A stretch of 9,837 nucleotides of DNA from Deltaproteobacteria bacterium (lineage in GTDB: Bacteria > UBA10199 > DSSB01): NCBI GenBank assembly GCA_020440745.1, contig JAGRNM010000036.1, positions 1 to 9,837 of the forward strand, in the 5' to 3' direction. A program made the translations under genes and the position numbers. A model generated the notes under the pieces. That model saw only the letters and a program-made list of their open reading frames with translations. It was not told the DNA's origin and did not search any database. Of the stretch, positions 1 through 5,401 are shown one piece after another (position 1 is the stretch's first letter; each line of letters begins with the position of its first letter).

Positions 1-178
1 TTTTATATTTGCATCCACTAAATTTTATATAATTCAGGATCAATATACTTAAGCAGTTGCCTCCATCCCTTTTCATTTGTTTTGATGGTTCAAAAGTTTA
101 ACCTAGAACCGATTATTCATAATTTTATTACAAAATAAAGCTTCCCGGTTAACTCACTACTAATCCATTTCTTATAAT

Positions 179-610
179 TTACAAAATACAAAGAGCTTTC
201 CGATGAGGACTATTTTTTGAAAGCAGAGCAGAAAGCCCTGCATCCAGGGTCACCAACCTACCTTTATACCGAATAGCCAAACCCAGCAAATAAGCATCAG
301 TTACCTGCCGATGCCCAAGCAGAAGATCCGTGGGCACCTTAGAGTCCAAAAGGCTAATATCCTCTTTCCAAAAATGATGGGCAGGATGCCGGACAATCTC
401 CACAAGCAGGGCCAGTGCTTCTTTTGGACTAACCGCCTCGGGAATAATCTTAGGGTTAGAAGAGATTCTTACAAAAGCACACTGGGTCATGGGACAAGTG
501 GCCCACCCGAGCTTGCTATGATTGGCAAACCATGTCCCCGCCTTATGATGATGAAGATGAGAAGGCCAAGCCAAGGCGATGAGCATATTCACATCCAAAA
601 GAGAAATCAT
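179..610 (-). CDS. vapC: VapC-family PIN-domain ribonuclease toxin (module 1)
   Basis: This is a 143-residue PIN-domain protein, the toxin of a type II toxin-antitoxin pair; family members are Mg2+-dependent RNases that cleave specific RNAs when free of antitoxin. Visible PIN residues are D6 in LLDVNMLIAL, D105 in RQVTDAYLL and D123 in LVTLDAGL. The stretch WATCPMTQCAFVR (36-48) and LLGHRQVTDAYLLGLA match the 'TA system VapC family ribonuclease toxin' subgroup (TIGR00028-like). Q43 stands where many PIN proteins have Glu. The ATG overlaps the stop of the upstream antitoxin gene in the sequence TAATG, so translation is probably coupled. The length is normal for the family. The RNA target cannot be told from the sequence. 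Confidence 0.9.
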   Translation of the reverse strand: MISLLDVNMLIALAWPSHLHHHKAGTWFANHSKLGWATCPMTQCAFVRISSNPKIIPEAVSPKEALALLVEIVRHPAHHFWKEDISLLDSKVPTDLLLGHRQVTDAYLLGLAIRYKGRLVTLDAGLSALLSKNSPHRKALCIL

Positions 611-843
611 TACTCCTCATCCTCCGCTCTCCGAATGTCTTCCAAGGTGATAAGATGAGCCCCTTTAGGAACGGAAAAAACTGGAAAACCAGAAGAGGAG
701 CGCTTTTTACTCATTCTTGAAGTGGTATTTAATCCTCTCCGCATTAACTTGGAAACAACCTCTCCCAAAGAGGTGGAGCTTTCTCTAGCCAGACTTTTTG
801 CGGCAGCCAAAAGGTCGTCGTCTATGGTTAAAGTCGTTCTCAT
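610..843 (-). CDS. vapB: VapB-type ribbon-helix-helix antitoxin (module 1)
   Basis: This encodes a 77-residue antitoxin. The N-terminus MRTTLTIDDDLLAAAKSLA is a typical ribbon-helix-helix DNA-binding fold (beta strand, then two helices). The acidic tail LITLEDIRRAEDEE is the part expected to wrap around and block the toxin. The ATG at 843 is chosen over an in-frame start at 894 because AAGAGG (853-858, minus strand) lies 9 nt upstream of it, and because the longer version would run through the promoter and add a hydrophobic, unrelated leader. The stop overlaps the toxin start by one base. The protein probably represses its own operon through the palindromes just upstream. Confidence 0.88.
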   Translation of the reverse strand: MRTTLTIDDDLLAAAKSLARESSTSLGEVVSKLMRRGLNTTSRMSKKRSSSGFPVFSVPKGAHLITLEDIRRAEDEE

Positions 844-856
844 AAAATTAAACCTC

Positions 857-908
857 TTATTAAAAAATTTAATAAAAATAAGAAAAGATGTCAAGATGCT
901 TAAGCATC
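857..908 (-). promoter_or_regulatory. Promoter and probable operators of TA module 1
   Basis: On the minus strand, TTGACA (894-889) and TAAATT (871-866) are separated by 17 nt, giving a perfect -35 and a fair -10 upstream of the vapB ribosome site. Two perfect palindromes bracket them: GATGCTTAAGCATC (895-908) directly abuts the -35 box, and TTATTAAA-AAA-TTTAATAA (857-875) covers the -10. Palindromes in such positions are what a ribbon-helix-helix antitoxin dimer would bind for autorepression. The promoter call comes from sequence match only, and the operator role is inferred. Confidence 0.6.
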
Positions 909-945
909 ACGATGTAAAAGCAAACAAAAAATACAATAACCAAGT

Positions 946-1007
946 AAGACGGAGGGCCTATTGACGGTCGATTTTTATCCTAAAAGACTCAAAATCACAC
1001 CGTCTTT
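946..1007. repeat. Imperfect inverted repeat between the two TA modules (repeat family copy R1)
   Basis: The core arms are GACGGTCGATTTT (963-975) and, reading back from 1004, GACGGTGTGATTTT. They match at 12 of 14 positions with one gap, around a loop of about 15 nt. The outer sequence AAGACGGAG (946-954) also mirrors AAAGACGG (read back from 1007). The segment 983-997 matches 3524-3538 at 14 of 15 bases, and both are followed by CCGTCTT a few bases on, so this is a relative of the element at 3485-3551. It starts 11 bp from the stop of the downstream-ending toxin gene and may also help end transcription, but there is no clear T-tract. Confidence 0.55.
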
Positions 1008-1017
1008 CATTGATTAA

Positions 1018-1449
1018 TTAAGCCACAGGTATCTTTAATTTCTTACTTAAGCGCTTCATATCTTCATCAAAACTAAGCAAAGTAATCTTCTCATCACTAA
1101 ACTTTTGTAGATAAAGAAGAGTTGCCAGGTGAAGCGCATCTAAGGATCGACATTGAGCCAAGCTTTTTTCTGCGCGAAGCACTTTGATGACAGAAGCGTC
1201 TAAAGTTTTTAGGTTAATTTGTTTTAGCATTTGCTCAAAGGTTTCTTCAGCGTTTTTTAACCAATCCTTAGGCAATTGGCGGCGATGTTGTTGGAACAAA
1301 CGCCTCAGCACCGTCAAGCACTCGCCTTCTAATAGGATAGAACTAACGCGGCTTTGGCTGGAATCCTCCCACATGCTAGCCGCTTTAGAGGCATTCGTAT
1401 CTTGAATGAGTAAAGAAATAACAAGGCTGGAATCAAAATAATTGGGCAT
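1018..1449 (-). CDS. vapC: PIN-domain ribonuclease toxin (module 2)
   Basis: This is a 143-residue PIN-domain protein with the full acidic set: D6 in NYFDSSLV, E43 in LLEGECLTVLRR, D104 in SLDALHLAT and D128 in LLSFDEDM. The SLDALHLAT and SFDEDM motifs are typical of VapC toxins paired with Phd/YefM-type antitoxins. It is predicted to be a Mg2+-dependent RNase held inactive by the antitoxin encoded just upstream, whose gene overlaps it by 17 bp. A GAGGA lies 11 nt before the ATG inside the antitoxin gene, so translation is probably coupled to antitoxin translation. It is only distantly similar to the first toxin in this window, so the two modules do not look like a local duplication. Confidence 0.88.
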   Translation of the reverse strand: MPNYFDSSLVISLLIQDTNASKAASMWEDSSQSRVSSILLEGECLTVLRRLFQQHRRQLPKDWLKNAEETFEQMLKQINLKTLDASVIKVLRAEKSLAQCRSLDALHLATLLYLQKFSDEKITLLSFDEDMKRLSKKLKIPVA

Positions 1450-1762
1450 CAGAAAATCGGTCCTCGCGAACTTGCTTAAGAATAGGTTTTAAAGAAAGTT
1501 TTTTTGGCCAAGGCTTTAATTTTTTTAAATTAAGCGGCTTTCCTTCTTCCGAGGCTTGGGCCTTGACCAAGGCTTGATCTTTTTCGGCCTGATTTAAGAA
1601 TTGCTCCCAAGGGCTGAGCTTGGATTTGACGGGAAAGGTCGGCTGATGAAGCTCGGCGATGATTTCATCACGGTCCATCACGTAAATAAATTCTCCCGCG
1701 CGTACCATTTTTAAGTAGCGACTGAGTTGGTTTTTGAGCTCTTTGATGCCAACAGCCTTCAT
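1433..1762 (-). CDS. Phd/YefM-family antitoxin (module 2)
   Basis: This encodes a 109-residue antitoxin. The N-terminal part (1-45), with MKAVGIKELKNQLSRYLKMV, GEFIYVMDRDEIIAEL, is the Phd/YefM fold: it dimerises and binds DNA. The rest (45-109) is rich in Lys, Pro and Leu, longer than the usual ~40-residue tail, and presumably disordered until it binds the PIN toxin. The start is fixed by the conserved N-terminus. Only a weak GAG lies 5 nt before the ATG, and the nearest good promoter places the transcript start at or next to the ATG, so the message may be leaderless. A perfect palindrome upstream is the likely autoregulatory site. Confidence 0.85.
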   Translation of the reverse strand: MKAVGIKELKNQLSRYLKMVRAGEFIYVMDRDEIIAELHQPTFPVKSKLSPWEQFLNQAEKDQALVKAQASEEGKPLNLKKLKPWPKKLSLKPILKQVREDRFSDAQLF

Positions 1763-1768
1763 AATCTC

Positions 1769-1797
1769 AAAGTAGCTATGGTAGCTACTTTTGTCAA
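1769..1797 (-). promoter_or_regulatory. Promoter with perfect 10-3-10 operator for TA module 2
   Basis: On the minus strand, TTGACA (1797-1792), a 17-nt spacer and TACTTT (1774-1769) form a promoter reading into the antitoxin gene. The perfect inverted repeat AAAGTAGCTA-CCA-TAGCTACTTT (1791-1769) fills the spacer and the -10 box exactly, so a bound repressor would exclude RNA polymerase. The GTAGCTAC core resembles the short palindromes that Phd/YefM antitoxins bind. The -10 is only 6 nt from the ATG, which implies a leaderless or nearly leaderless transcript unless another -10 is used. Confidence 0.7.
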
Positions 1798-1861
1798 GAG
1801 CAATTGAAAGCTAAGTCTCTACCTGACGCTAAGGCAAATTAAGCAGACCCTTCAGAGCTAA

Positions 1862-1954
1862 ATATTAGGGAATGAAGTTCAAGAGTTCATTGACTTCTGG
1901 GACGCCAATGTTTTGGCATATGGAGGTGATTTTTTAAGCTTTATTCAAAGCTAA
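1862..1954 (+). pseudogene. Possible coding remnant (YggL/DUF469-like tail)
   Basis: One open stretch of 30 codons, without a start codon, reads NEVQEFIDFWDANVLAYGGDFLSFIQ before a stop. It looks protein-like, and the pattern FID..DAN.LAYGG recalls the 'FID.IE.NGLAFGG' segment of YggL/DUF469 proteins. The preceding bases in this frame are closed by a stop codon. This is a weak resemblance from memory, and a chance ORF is quite possible. The rest of the 1800-2061 gap shows no gene. Confidence 0.2.
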
Positions 1955-2032
1955 CCAAAAAATAGGACACCGCAGCCCTCGTCCTCTCATGTTACTCTTA
2001 AGGTCAGCGTGGCCTGCTATGTAATTGGGCTT

Positions 2033-2060
2033 CAAGACGGAGCTTTACTTTAATAAAGCC
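2033..2060 (+). repeat. Half-copy of the RAYT-flanking repeat (R2) with a small hairpin
   Basis: CAAGACGGAGCTTT (2033-2046) is identical to the right arm of the palindrome at 3528-3551, read on the other strand (14 of 14 bases). It runs into GCTTTA-CTTTAA-TAAAGC (2042-2059), a perfect 6-bp stem. The layout, a GGAG just before a hairpin, resembles REP sequences, where a GTAG/GGAG tetranucleotide sits at the foot of the stem. It lies on the far side of the transposase gene from the 3485 copy and directly next to the stop of the minus-strand thrombospondin fragment. Confidence 0.5.
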
Positions 2061-2061
2061 A

Positions 2062-2460
2062 TTAAGAAGTAGCTCCTATCAGGACAACGACTTCATTAAC
2101 TAGGGGATTGCGGCCTGCATTAATTTCATCTAGATCATTCATGTTATCCCCATCCGTATCGGCTTTAAGAGGATTAGTTCCGTAAACGGGTTCTACATTA
2201 TCAGGCAGTCCATCATTATCATCATCGTTATCGCAGGCATCACCCGCACCAGCGCCATCCGTATCCAATTGGGATGGATTAAAAGTATTTGGGCAATTGT
2301 CGGTAACATCTGGCACTAAATCCCTATCTTCATCTAACTCAGGATAGATCGCCATGATTATCTTTAGACGGAGGTCCATATTGGGACGGCTTTTGTTTGA
2401 TTTTCGTCCTTTATTTAAAAATCCTCTAGTTCTTTTTTTAAAGAGCTTAGCTATAAGCAT
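2062..2460 (-). CDS. Thrombospondin type-3 repeat protein, probably a fragment
   Basis: This is a 132-residue ORF. Residues 43-115 hold Asp-rich calcium-binding thrombospondin type-3 motifs: DVTDNCPNTFNPSQLDTDG, then GDACDNDDDNDGLPDNVEP, then GTNPLKADTDGDNMNDLDE. Such repeats are normally found in large secreted or outer-membrane proteins. Here there is no signal peptide: the first 40 residues are very basic (KLFKKRTRGFLNKGRKSNKSR) and unrelated to a TSP3 protein, and no ribosome site precedes the ATG at 2460 or the in-frame ATG at 2379. Part of this leader (2366-2389) resembles repeat R1. It is most likely the broken tail of a larger surface protein, but a small expressed protein cannot be excluded. 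Confidence 0.5.
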   Translation of the reverse strand: MLIAKLFKKRTRGFLNKGRKSNKSRPNMDLRLKIIMAIYPELDEDRDLVPDVTDNCPNTFNPSQLDTDGAGAGDACDNDDDNDGLPDNVEPVYGTNPLKADTDGDNMNDLDEINAGRNPLVNEVVVLIGATS

Positions 2461-2533
2461 TTAATTCTAATGCTTTCTTAATTTTAATCCTTAAGATCCA
2501 TCACTTGGCATTTGCTTTGCTTCTTATCTCTAC

Positions 2534-3244
2534 ATGCCCTCTCAACCCAGATATATGATTCTTGACGATCACTCGACCTTTCATATCACCTGGCAATGCC
2601 ACAATAAAGACTGGCTCCTTGCAAAGGAATGGGCCAAGTCTGCTTATTATGACCTCCTCCTACGCTATAAAAAACGCTATAAGGTCCAAATCTACTCTTA
2701 TTGTTTTTTAGATAACCACCCTCACCTCAGCGGCTACTGTGAAAGCAAAGAGCTTTTAAGTGACTTTTTTAGACTAGTTAATTCCTGCTTTGCCAGGCTT
2801 TATAACAAAAAAAATCAGCGCCGTGGTCAGGTGGTGATGGATCGTTTTAAGTCGCCCAGGATTCAAACAGATGCCGATCTTTTAAAGGTGATGCATTATA
2901 TTGATCTTAATCCTAAGAGGGCTGGCATGGTTAGCCATCCTAAGGATTATGCCTGGAGTAGTTATGCCTATTATGCCTATGGCAAGGCGGATCCTCTCAT
3001 TGACCCAGCCCCTATTTATCTGGAATTAGCTAAAACTCCTAAAGCAAGGCAAAAGGCTTATCGGGAGATGGTGGCTTTTATTTTAGAAAATGACTGGAAG
3101 GAAAAACGTCCTTATTCTTCAAGCCTGTTTATTGGCAATCCGCAATGGGTGGCTCAAAAGACTCAGGCTCTTAAAAAAGCCAAACAATTCAAATATCAAC
3201 TTTGGAAGAAGAATTTTAAGGCTAAGTTTGCGAACAGTGCTTAG
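2534..3244 (+). CDS. REP-associated tyrosine transposase (RAYT, Y1 HUH family)
   Basis: This is a 236-residue IS200-like Y1 transposase of the RAYT/COG1943 group. These are single-strand DNA nucleases thought to move or process REP palindromes, and they are usually single-copy, without the left and right ends of an IS. The metal-binding pair is H62 and H64 in FLDNHPHLSGY (the family's usual form is NHVHL). The probable catalytic tyrosine is Y122 in KVMHYIDLNPKRAGMV, the RAYT signature. RRGQVVMDRFKSPRI (96-110) and YAWSSYAYY are also family-typical. The C-terminal 60 residues are Lys-rich. No strong ribosome site is seen before the ATG at 2534; the ATG at 2555 is an alternative. The gene appears intact and is flanked by copies of a palindromic repeat that may be its substrate. 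Confidence 0.88.
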   Translation: MPSQPRYMILDDHSTFHITWQCHNKDWLLAKEWAKSAYYDLLLRYKKRYKVQIYSYCFLDNHPHLSGYCESKELLSDFFRLVNSCFARLYNKKNQRRGQVVMDRFKSPRIQTDADLLKVMHYIDLNPKRAGMVSHPKDYAWSSYAYYAYGKADPLIDPAPIYLELAKTPKARQKAYREMVAFILENDWKEKRPYSSSLFIGNPQWVAQKTQALKKAKQFKYQLWKKNFKAKFANSA

Positions 3245-3246
3245 GG

Positions 3247-3285
3247 ATAAAGGGCTTAGTCTTTATTTCAATTTTAATTTTATGA
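3247..3285 (+). terminator. Possible terminator after the transposase gene
   Basis: ATAAAG (3247-3252) and CTTTAT (3261-3266) form a perfect 6-bp stem with an 8-nt loop, followed by the T-rich stretch TTCAATTTTAATTTTAT. It lies 2 bp past the stop codon. The stem is AT-rich and therefore weak. Confidence 0.35.
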
Positions 3286-3401
3286 ATCATCTTATAAAAG
3301 TGAGAAAGCATTAACTGGAGATTTTTATTCTTAAGGGCTTATGGCAAGCTTTTCCAAAAAACTTTTCTCAAAAATAACAAAAATAAAAGACTCATTGACT
3401 C

Positions 3402-3422
3402 TAGCTTAGATAAACTAAGCTA
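3402..3422. repeat. Perfect 8-bp stem-loop in the gap after the transposase
   Basis: TAGCTTAG-ATAAA-CTAAGCTA is a perfect inverted repeat with a 5-nt loop. GTTTTTT begins 9 nt past the stem on the plus strand, a little far for a classic terminator. The gap 3245-3640 holds no gene: it contains this hairpin, the long palindrome at 3485 and an 18-bp tandem duplication at 3590. Confidence 0.45.
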
Positions 3423-3484
3423 TCTAATCTGTTTTTTAAGCCCGTTTTACAAAGACCTAATGTAAATATTAATTTAGAATCATC

Positions 3485-3551
3485 CAAGGCGGAGCTTCGA
3501 TTTTCAGTCGATGCAAGGACTTCAAAAACTCAAAATCAAAGCTCCGTCTTG
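3485..3551. repeat. Long imperfect palindrome (repeat family copy R4), candidate RAYT substrate
   Basis: The 24-nt arms at 3485-3508 and 3528-3551 match at 21 of 24 positions around a 19-nt spacer. The shared core is CAAG-CGGAGCTT-GATTTT-AGT, with the mismatches at arm positions 5, 14 and 21. GGAG sits inside each arm before a weaker internal hairpin (for example TCGA-TTTTCAG-TCGA on the left), the layout of a pair of REPs facing each other. Related copies lie at 946-1007 and 2033-2046. It lies 240 bp downstream of the RAYT gene. Confidence 0.7.
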
Positions 3552-3589
3552 TAGCTTTCGATTTTGGCTAGTAGGCATAGGCTTTCTTT

Positions 3590-3625
3590 TAATCTGATTA
3601 GCTAAAATAATCTGATTAGCTAAAA
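3590..3625. repeat. Perfect 18-bp tandem duplication
   Basis: TAATCTGATTAGCTAAAA occurs twice in direct succession, at 3590-3607 and 3608-3625, just downstream of the minus-strand lipoprotein gene. It is probably a replication-slippage product. Confidence 0.8.
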
Positions 3626-3640
3626 AATTTTTCCTCACCT

Positions 3641-4105
3641 CTATTCAACTTCTACTAAAGAAAAATAGCCAAAAACCCACTTCCCTTCAATTGCCTGGGG
3701 CAACATAGCAATAGCTATGGTTTGGCTAAAAATTCTCCCATGTTTAAAGATAGCTACTAGATCAAGACCTATCCGTTCCCACTCTATTTCAAGCTCTTTG
3801 GTATGCCCCTGATCTCTTAAAGAATTACGGATTAATTTATGCAAAGCAATCCATTCTACCTCTTTTTCGCTAACAAAATAACGTGCCGTCTTGATTTTCC
3901 AATGCCCTCTTAGATAATCTTCCAACATTTTTTTAAGAGATGCCTGCATAGCATAACCTTGATCTGGATTCATTTCTTCTACGTTAAAAGGAAATGGTAA
4001 TTGTTTTATGCTTAGTCTCTCCATACAGGCAGTCCCACTTAATAAAGTCATTAATAACAAAAGTAGATTGCAAATTGTTTTTAGAAACCTAGTTTGTTTG
4101 AACAT
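3641..4105 (-). CDS. Small exported lipoprotein or membrane-anchored protein, unknown function
   Basis: This encodes 154 residues. The N-terminus is a clear export signal: basic MFKQTRFLK, a hydrophobic ICNLLLLLMTLL core, then SGTAC with Cys at 27. The Cys suggests lipid anchoring, although Gly at -3 is not the usual Leu/Ile, so a signal-peptidase I cut or an uncleaved anchor is also possible. The mature part is mixed alpha/beta with conserved-looking WERIGLDLVAIF and ends in KWVFGYFSLVEVE; I recognise no family. The ATG at 4105 has AGGA 11 nt upstream; a TTG codon directly before it (4108) has better spacing and could be used instead. It follows the calpain-like gene by 52 bp on the same strand and is probably co-transcribed. 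Confidence 0.7.
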   Translation of the reverse strand: MFKQTRFLKTICNLLLLLMTLLSGTACMERLSIKQLPFPFNVEEMNPDQGYAMQASLKKMLEDYLRGHWKIKTARYFVSEKEVEWIALHKLIRNSLRDQGHTKELEIEWERIGLDLVAIFKHGRIFSQTIAIAMLPQAIEGKWVFGYFSLVEVE

Positions 4106-4157
4106 CAATATTTAAATCCTATGAAGCAAAACGTAAAAAGATCCTTTCAGCTAGAGC

Positions 4158-5267
4158 CTATTTTGGCTCAGGGCCTATATTAAAATAATCCAAGCCCCCT
4201 GCCAGGACTAAATCTTTGAGTTTAACCTCAATGACAGGATCAGGGTGACTCACACCCTCGTCTTTGTTATTATTATCACCCCAAGGGTTACGCAATTGCA
4301 AAACAACTTCTCCATTACTATCATGATCGATGCCCTCTAGACTATAGACATGGTCATCGACTAAACCATCCTGCGCACCTAAGAAATTCCAGAAAACACT
4401 TTCTGGATCGGTTGACAAGGTAATGGGCTGATCGTTTTTGATCGCTTGGCTAAGATGATCATAAGCTTTCTCTAAGTCTTTATCTTCAGAGCTATTAACT
4501 CTAAACACCTCTCCCTTGTCTCCAAGGACGGCAAGCATGGCATCCTTAGCCCAACCACCCACGATTTCCTTATAACCTTCATCCAAACCATCGGTCGCGT
4601 CTTTGTCGTTAAGCTTAGCATAGGCGGTCTCCATCACCGCTGGCCAAATAGGAGCATCAATAGTATTATTGTTAAGGTTATTGTTATCGACCGTGCTACC
4701 CCCTCTACGTTGTAAGTTATCTTCGATCTCTGCCTGAGTGACTTCAATCGTCACCTCACGGGTTTTACCGCCACCCGGCCACCAACCGTTACTGTCATAT
4801 CTTTCATGCAAGGTGACCGTAAAAGTTTCGCTATTAGGATTATATTGAATCGCATCCTCAATCTTTTCAGGTTGTTCATCGGCTATGGCAGCTAAGGTGG
4901 CAACATAGTAACAATCACCTATCCTGTCTTGATCTATATCTTCCTTAGTGGGCTTGCCAGAGGGTCCATATAAATCATTCTCCTCAAAACGAGGGGAAGA
5001 AGCTTGATAAGCTGATTTTCCACTAGCCCCCTCCAAACGCAATAAAGCCTGGACTGCGGGATTGGATTCCTTACCAGGTAAAGGCTTGTTGGGGTTGAGC
5101 ACTTTGCTAGACTCAAGCTTGTTTAAATTTTTTTGCTTGAGAGATTTTTTTTGAAAAGAAGGCTTAGGACTTGGGTCCGATGGTTTCTTAGCAGTAGAAG
5201 AAAGGGCCCTTAAGCTAGAAGCTAAACTAGTATGTGTTTTGCTTTGAATGGATCTAATGGCCGACAT
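4158..5267 (-). CDS. Calpain-family cysteine protease (peptidase C2)
   Basis: This is a 369-residue protein with a complete calpain catalytic core. The oxyanion Gln (Q113) and nucleophile Cys (C119) are in DQDRIGDCYYVATLAA, with the same six-residue offset as in animal calpains. The catalytic His (H306) is in DDHVYSLEGID and the catalytic Asn (N327) in LQLRNPWGDN. Residues 1-90 form a Ser/Lys/Pro-rich, probably disordered leader with no signal peptide or membrane segment. No calcium-binding penta-EF-hand or C2-like domain follows the protease core. The ATG at 5267 is chosen over an in-frame GTG at 5273 because AGGAG lies 5 nt before it. It is either a cytosolic protease or one exported by a non-Sec route. 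It is followed by a small lipoprotein gene, and upstream lies a palindromic intergenic region. Confidence 0.88.
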   Translation of the reverse strand: MSAIRSIQSKTHTSLASSLRALSSTAKKPSDPSPKPSFQKKSLKQKNLNKLESSKVLNPNKPLPGKESNPAVQALLRLEGASGKSAYQASSPRFEENDLYGPSGKPTKEDIDQDRIGDCYYVATLAAIADEQPEKIEDAIQYNPNSETFTVTLHERYDSNGWWPGGGKTREVTIEVTQAEIEDNLQRRGGSTVDNNNLNNNTIDAPIWPAVMETAYAKLNDKDATDGLDEGYKEIVGGWAKDAMLAVLGDKGEVFRVNSSEDKDLEKAYDHLSQAIKNDQPITLSTDPESVFWNFLGAQDGLVDDHVYSLEGIDHDSNGEVVLQLRNPWGDNNNKDEGVSHPDPVIEVKLKDLVLAGGLDYFNIGPEPK

Positions 5268-5401
5268 AAACACTCCTTTTCAAAAAAATAAGGTCAATCT
5301 ATTGAAAAGAAGCAAAAAGTGTTCCTACCACTACCAAAAAATTATTCCTTTAAAATTCAAAGACTCAAGCTAATCCAAGGTCTCTTTGCTATTTTTAGAA
5401 G

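Noticed and set aside
311..658. Plus-strand ORF of 115 codons over the VapBC1 genes, and similar overlapping frames at 722-964, 1184-1405, 3090-3314, 6943-7146 and 9081-9341
   Set aside because: They lie mostly antisense to or out of frame within clearly recognised genes or leaders and show no family features of their own.
610..894. Longer, 94-residue version of VapB starting at 894
   Set aside because: The extra 17 residues would come from the promoter and -35 region; the ATG at 843 has its own ribosome site and the conserved MRTTLTIDDD start.
2534..3244. Complete IS200/IS605 insertion sequence
   Set aside because: The protein is of the longer RAYT type with the IDLNPKRAG signature, there is no TnpB or defined left and right ends, and the flanking repeats look like REPs rather than IS ends.
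4154..4169. Hairpin GAGCC-TATTTT-GGCTC at the stop of the calpain-like gene as a terminator separating it from the lipoprotein gene
   Set aside because: It has only five pairs, overlaps the stop codon, and no T-tract follows on the minus strand, so the two genes are still best read as one transcript.
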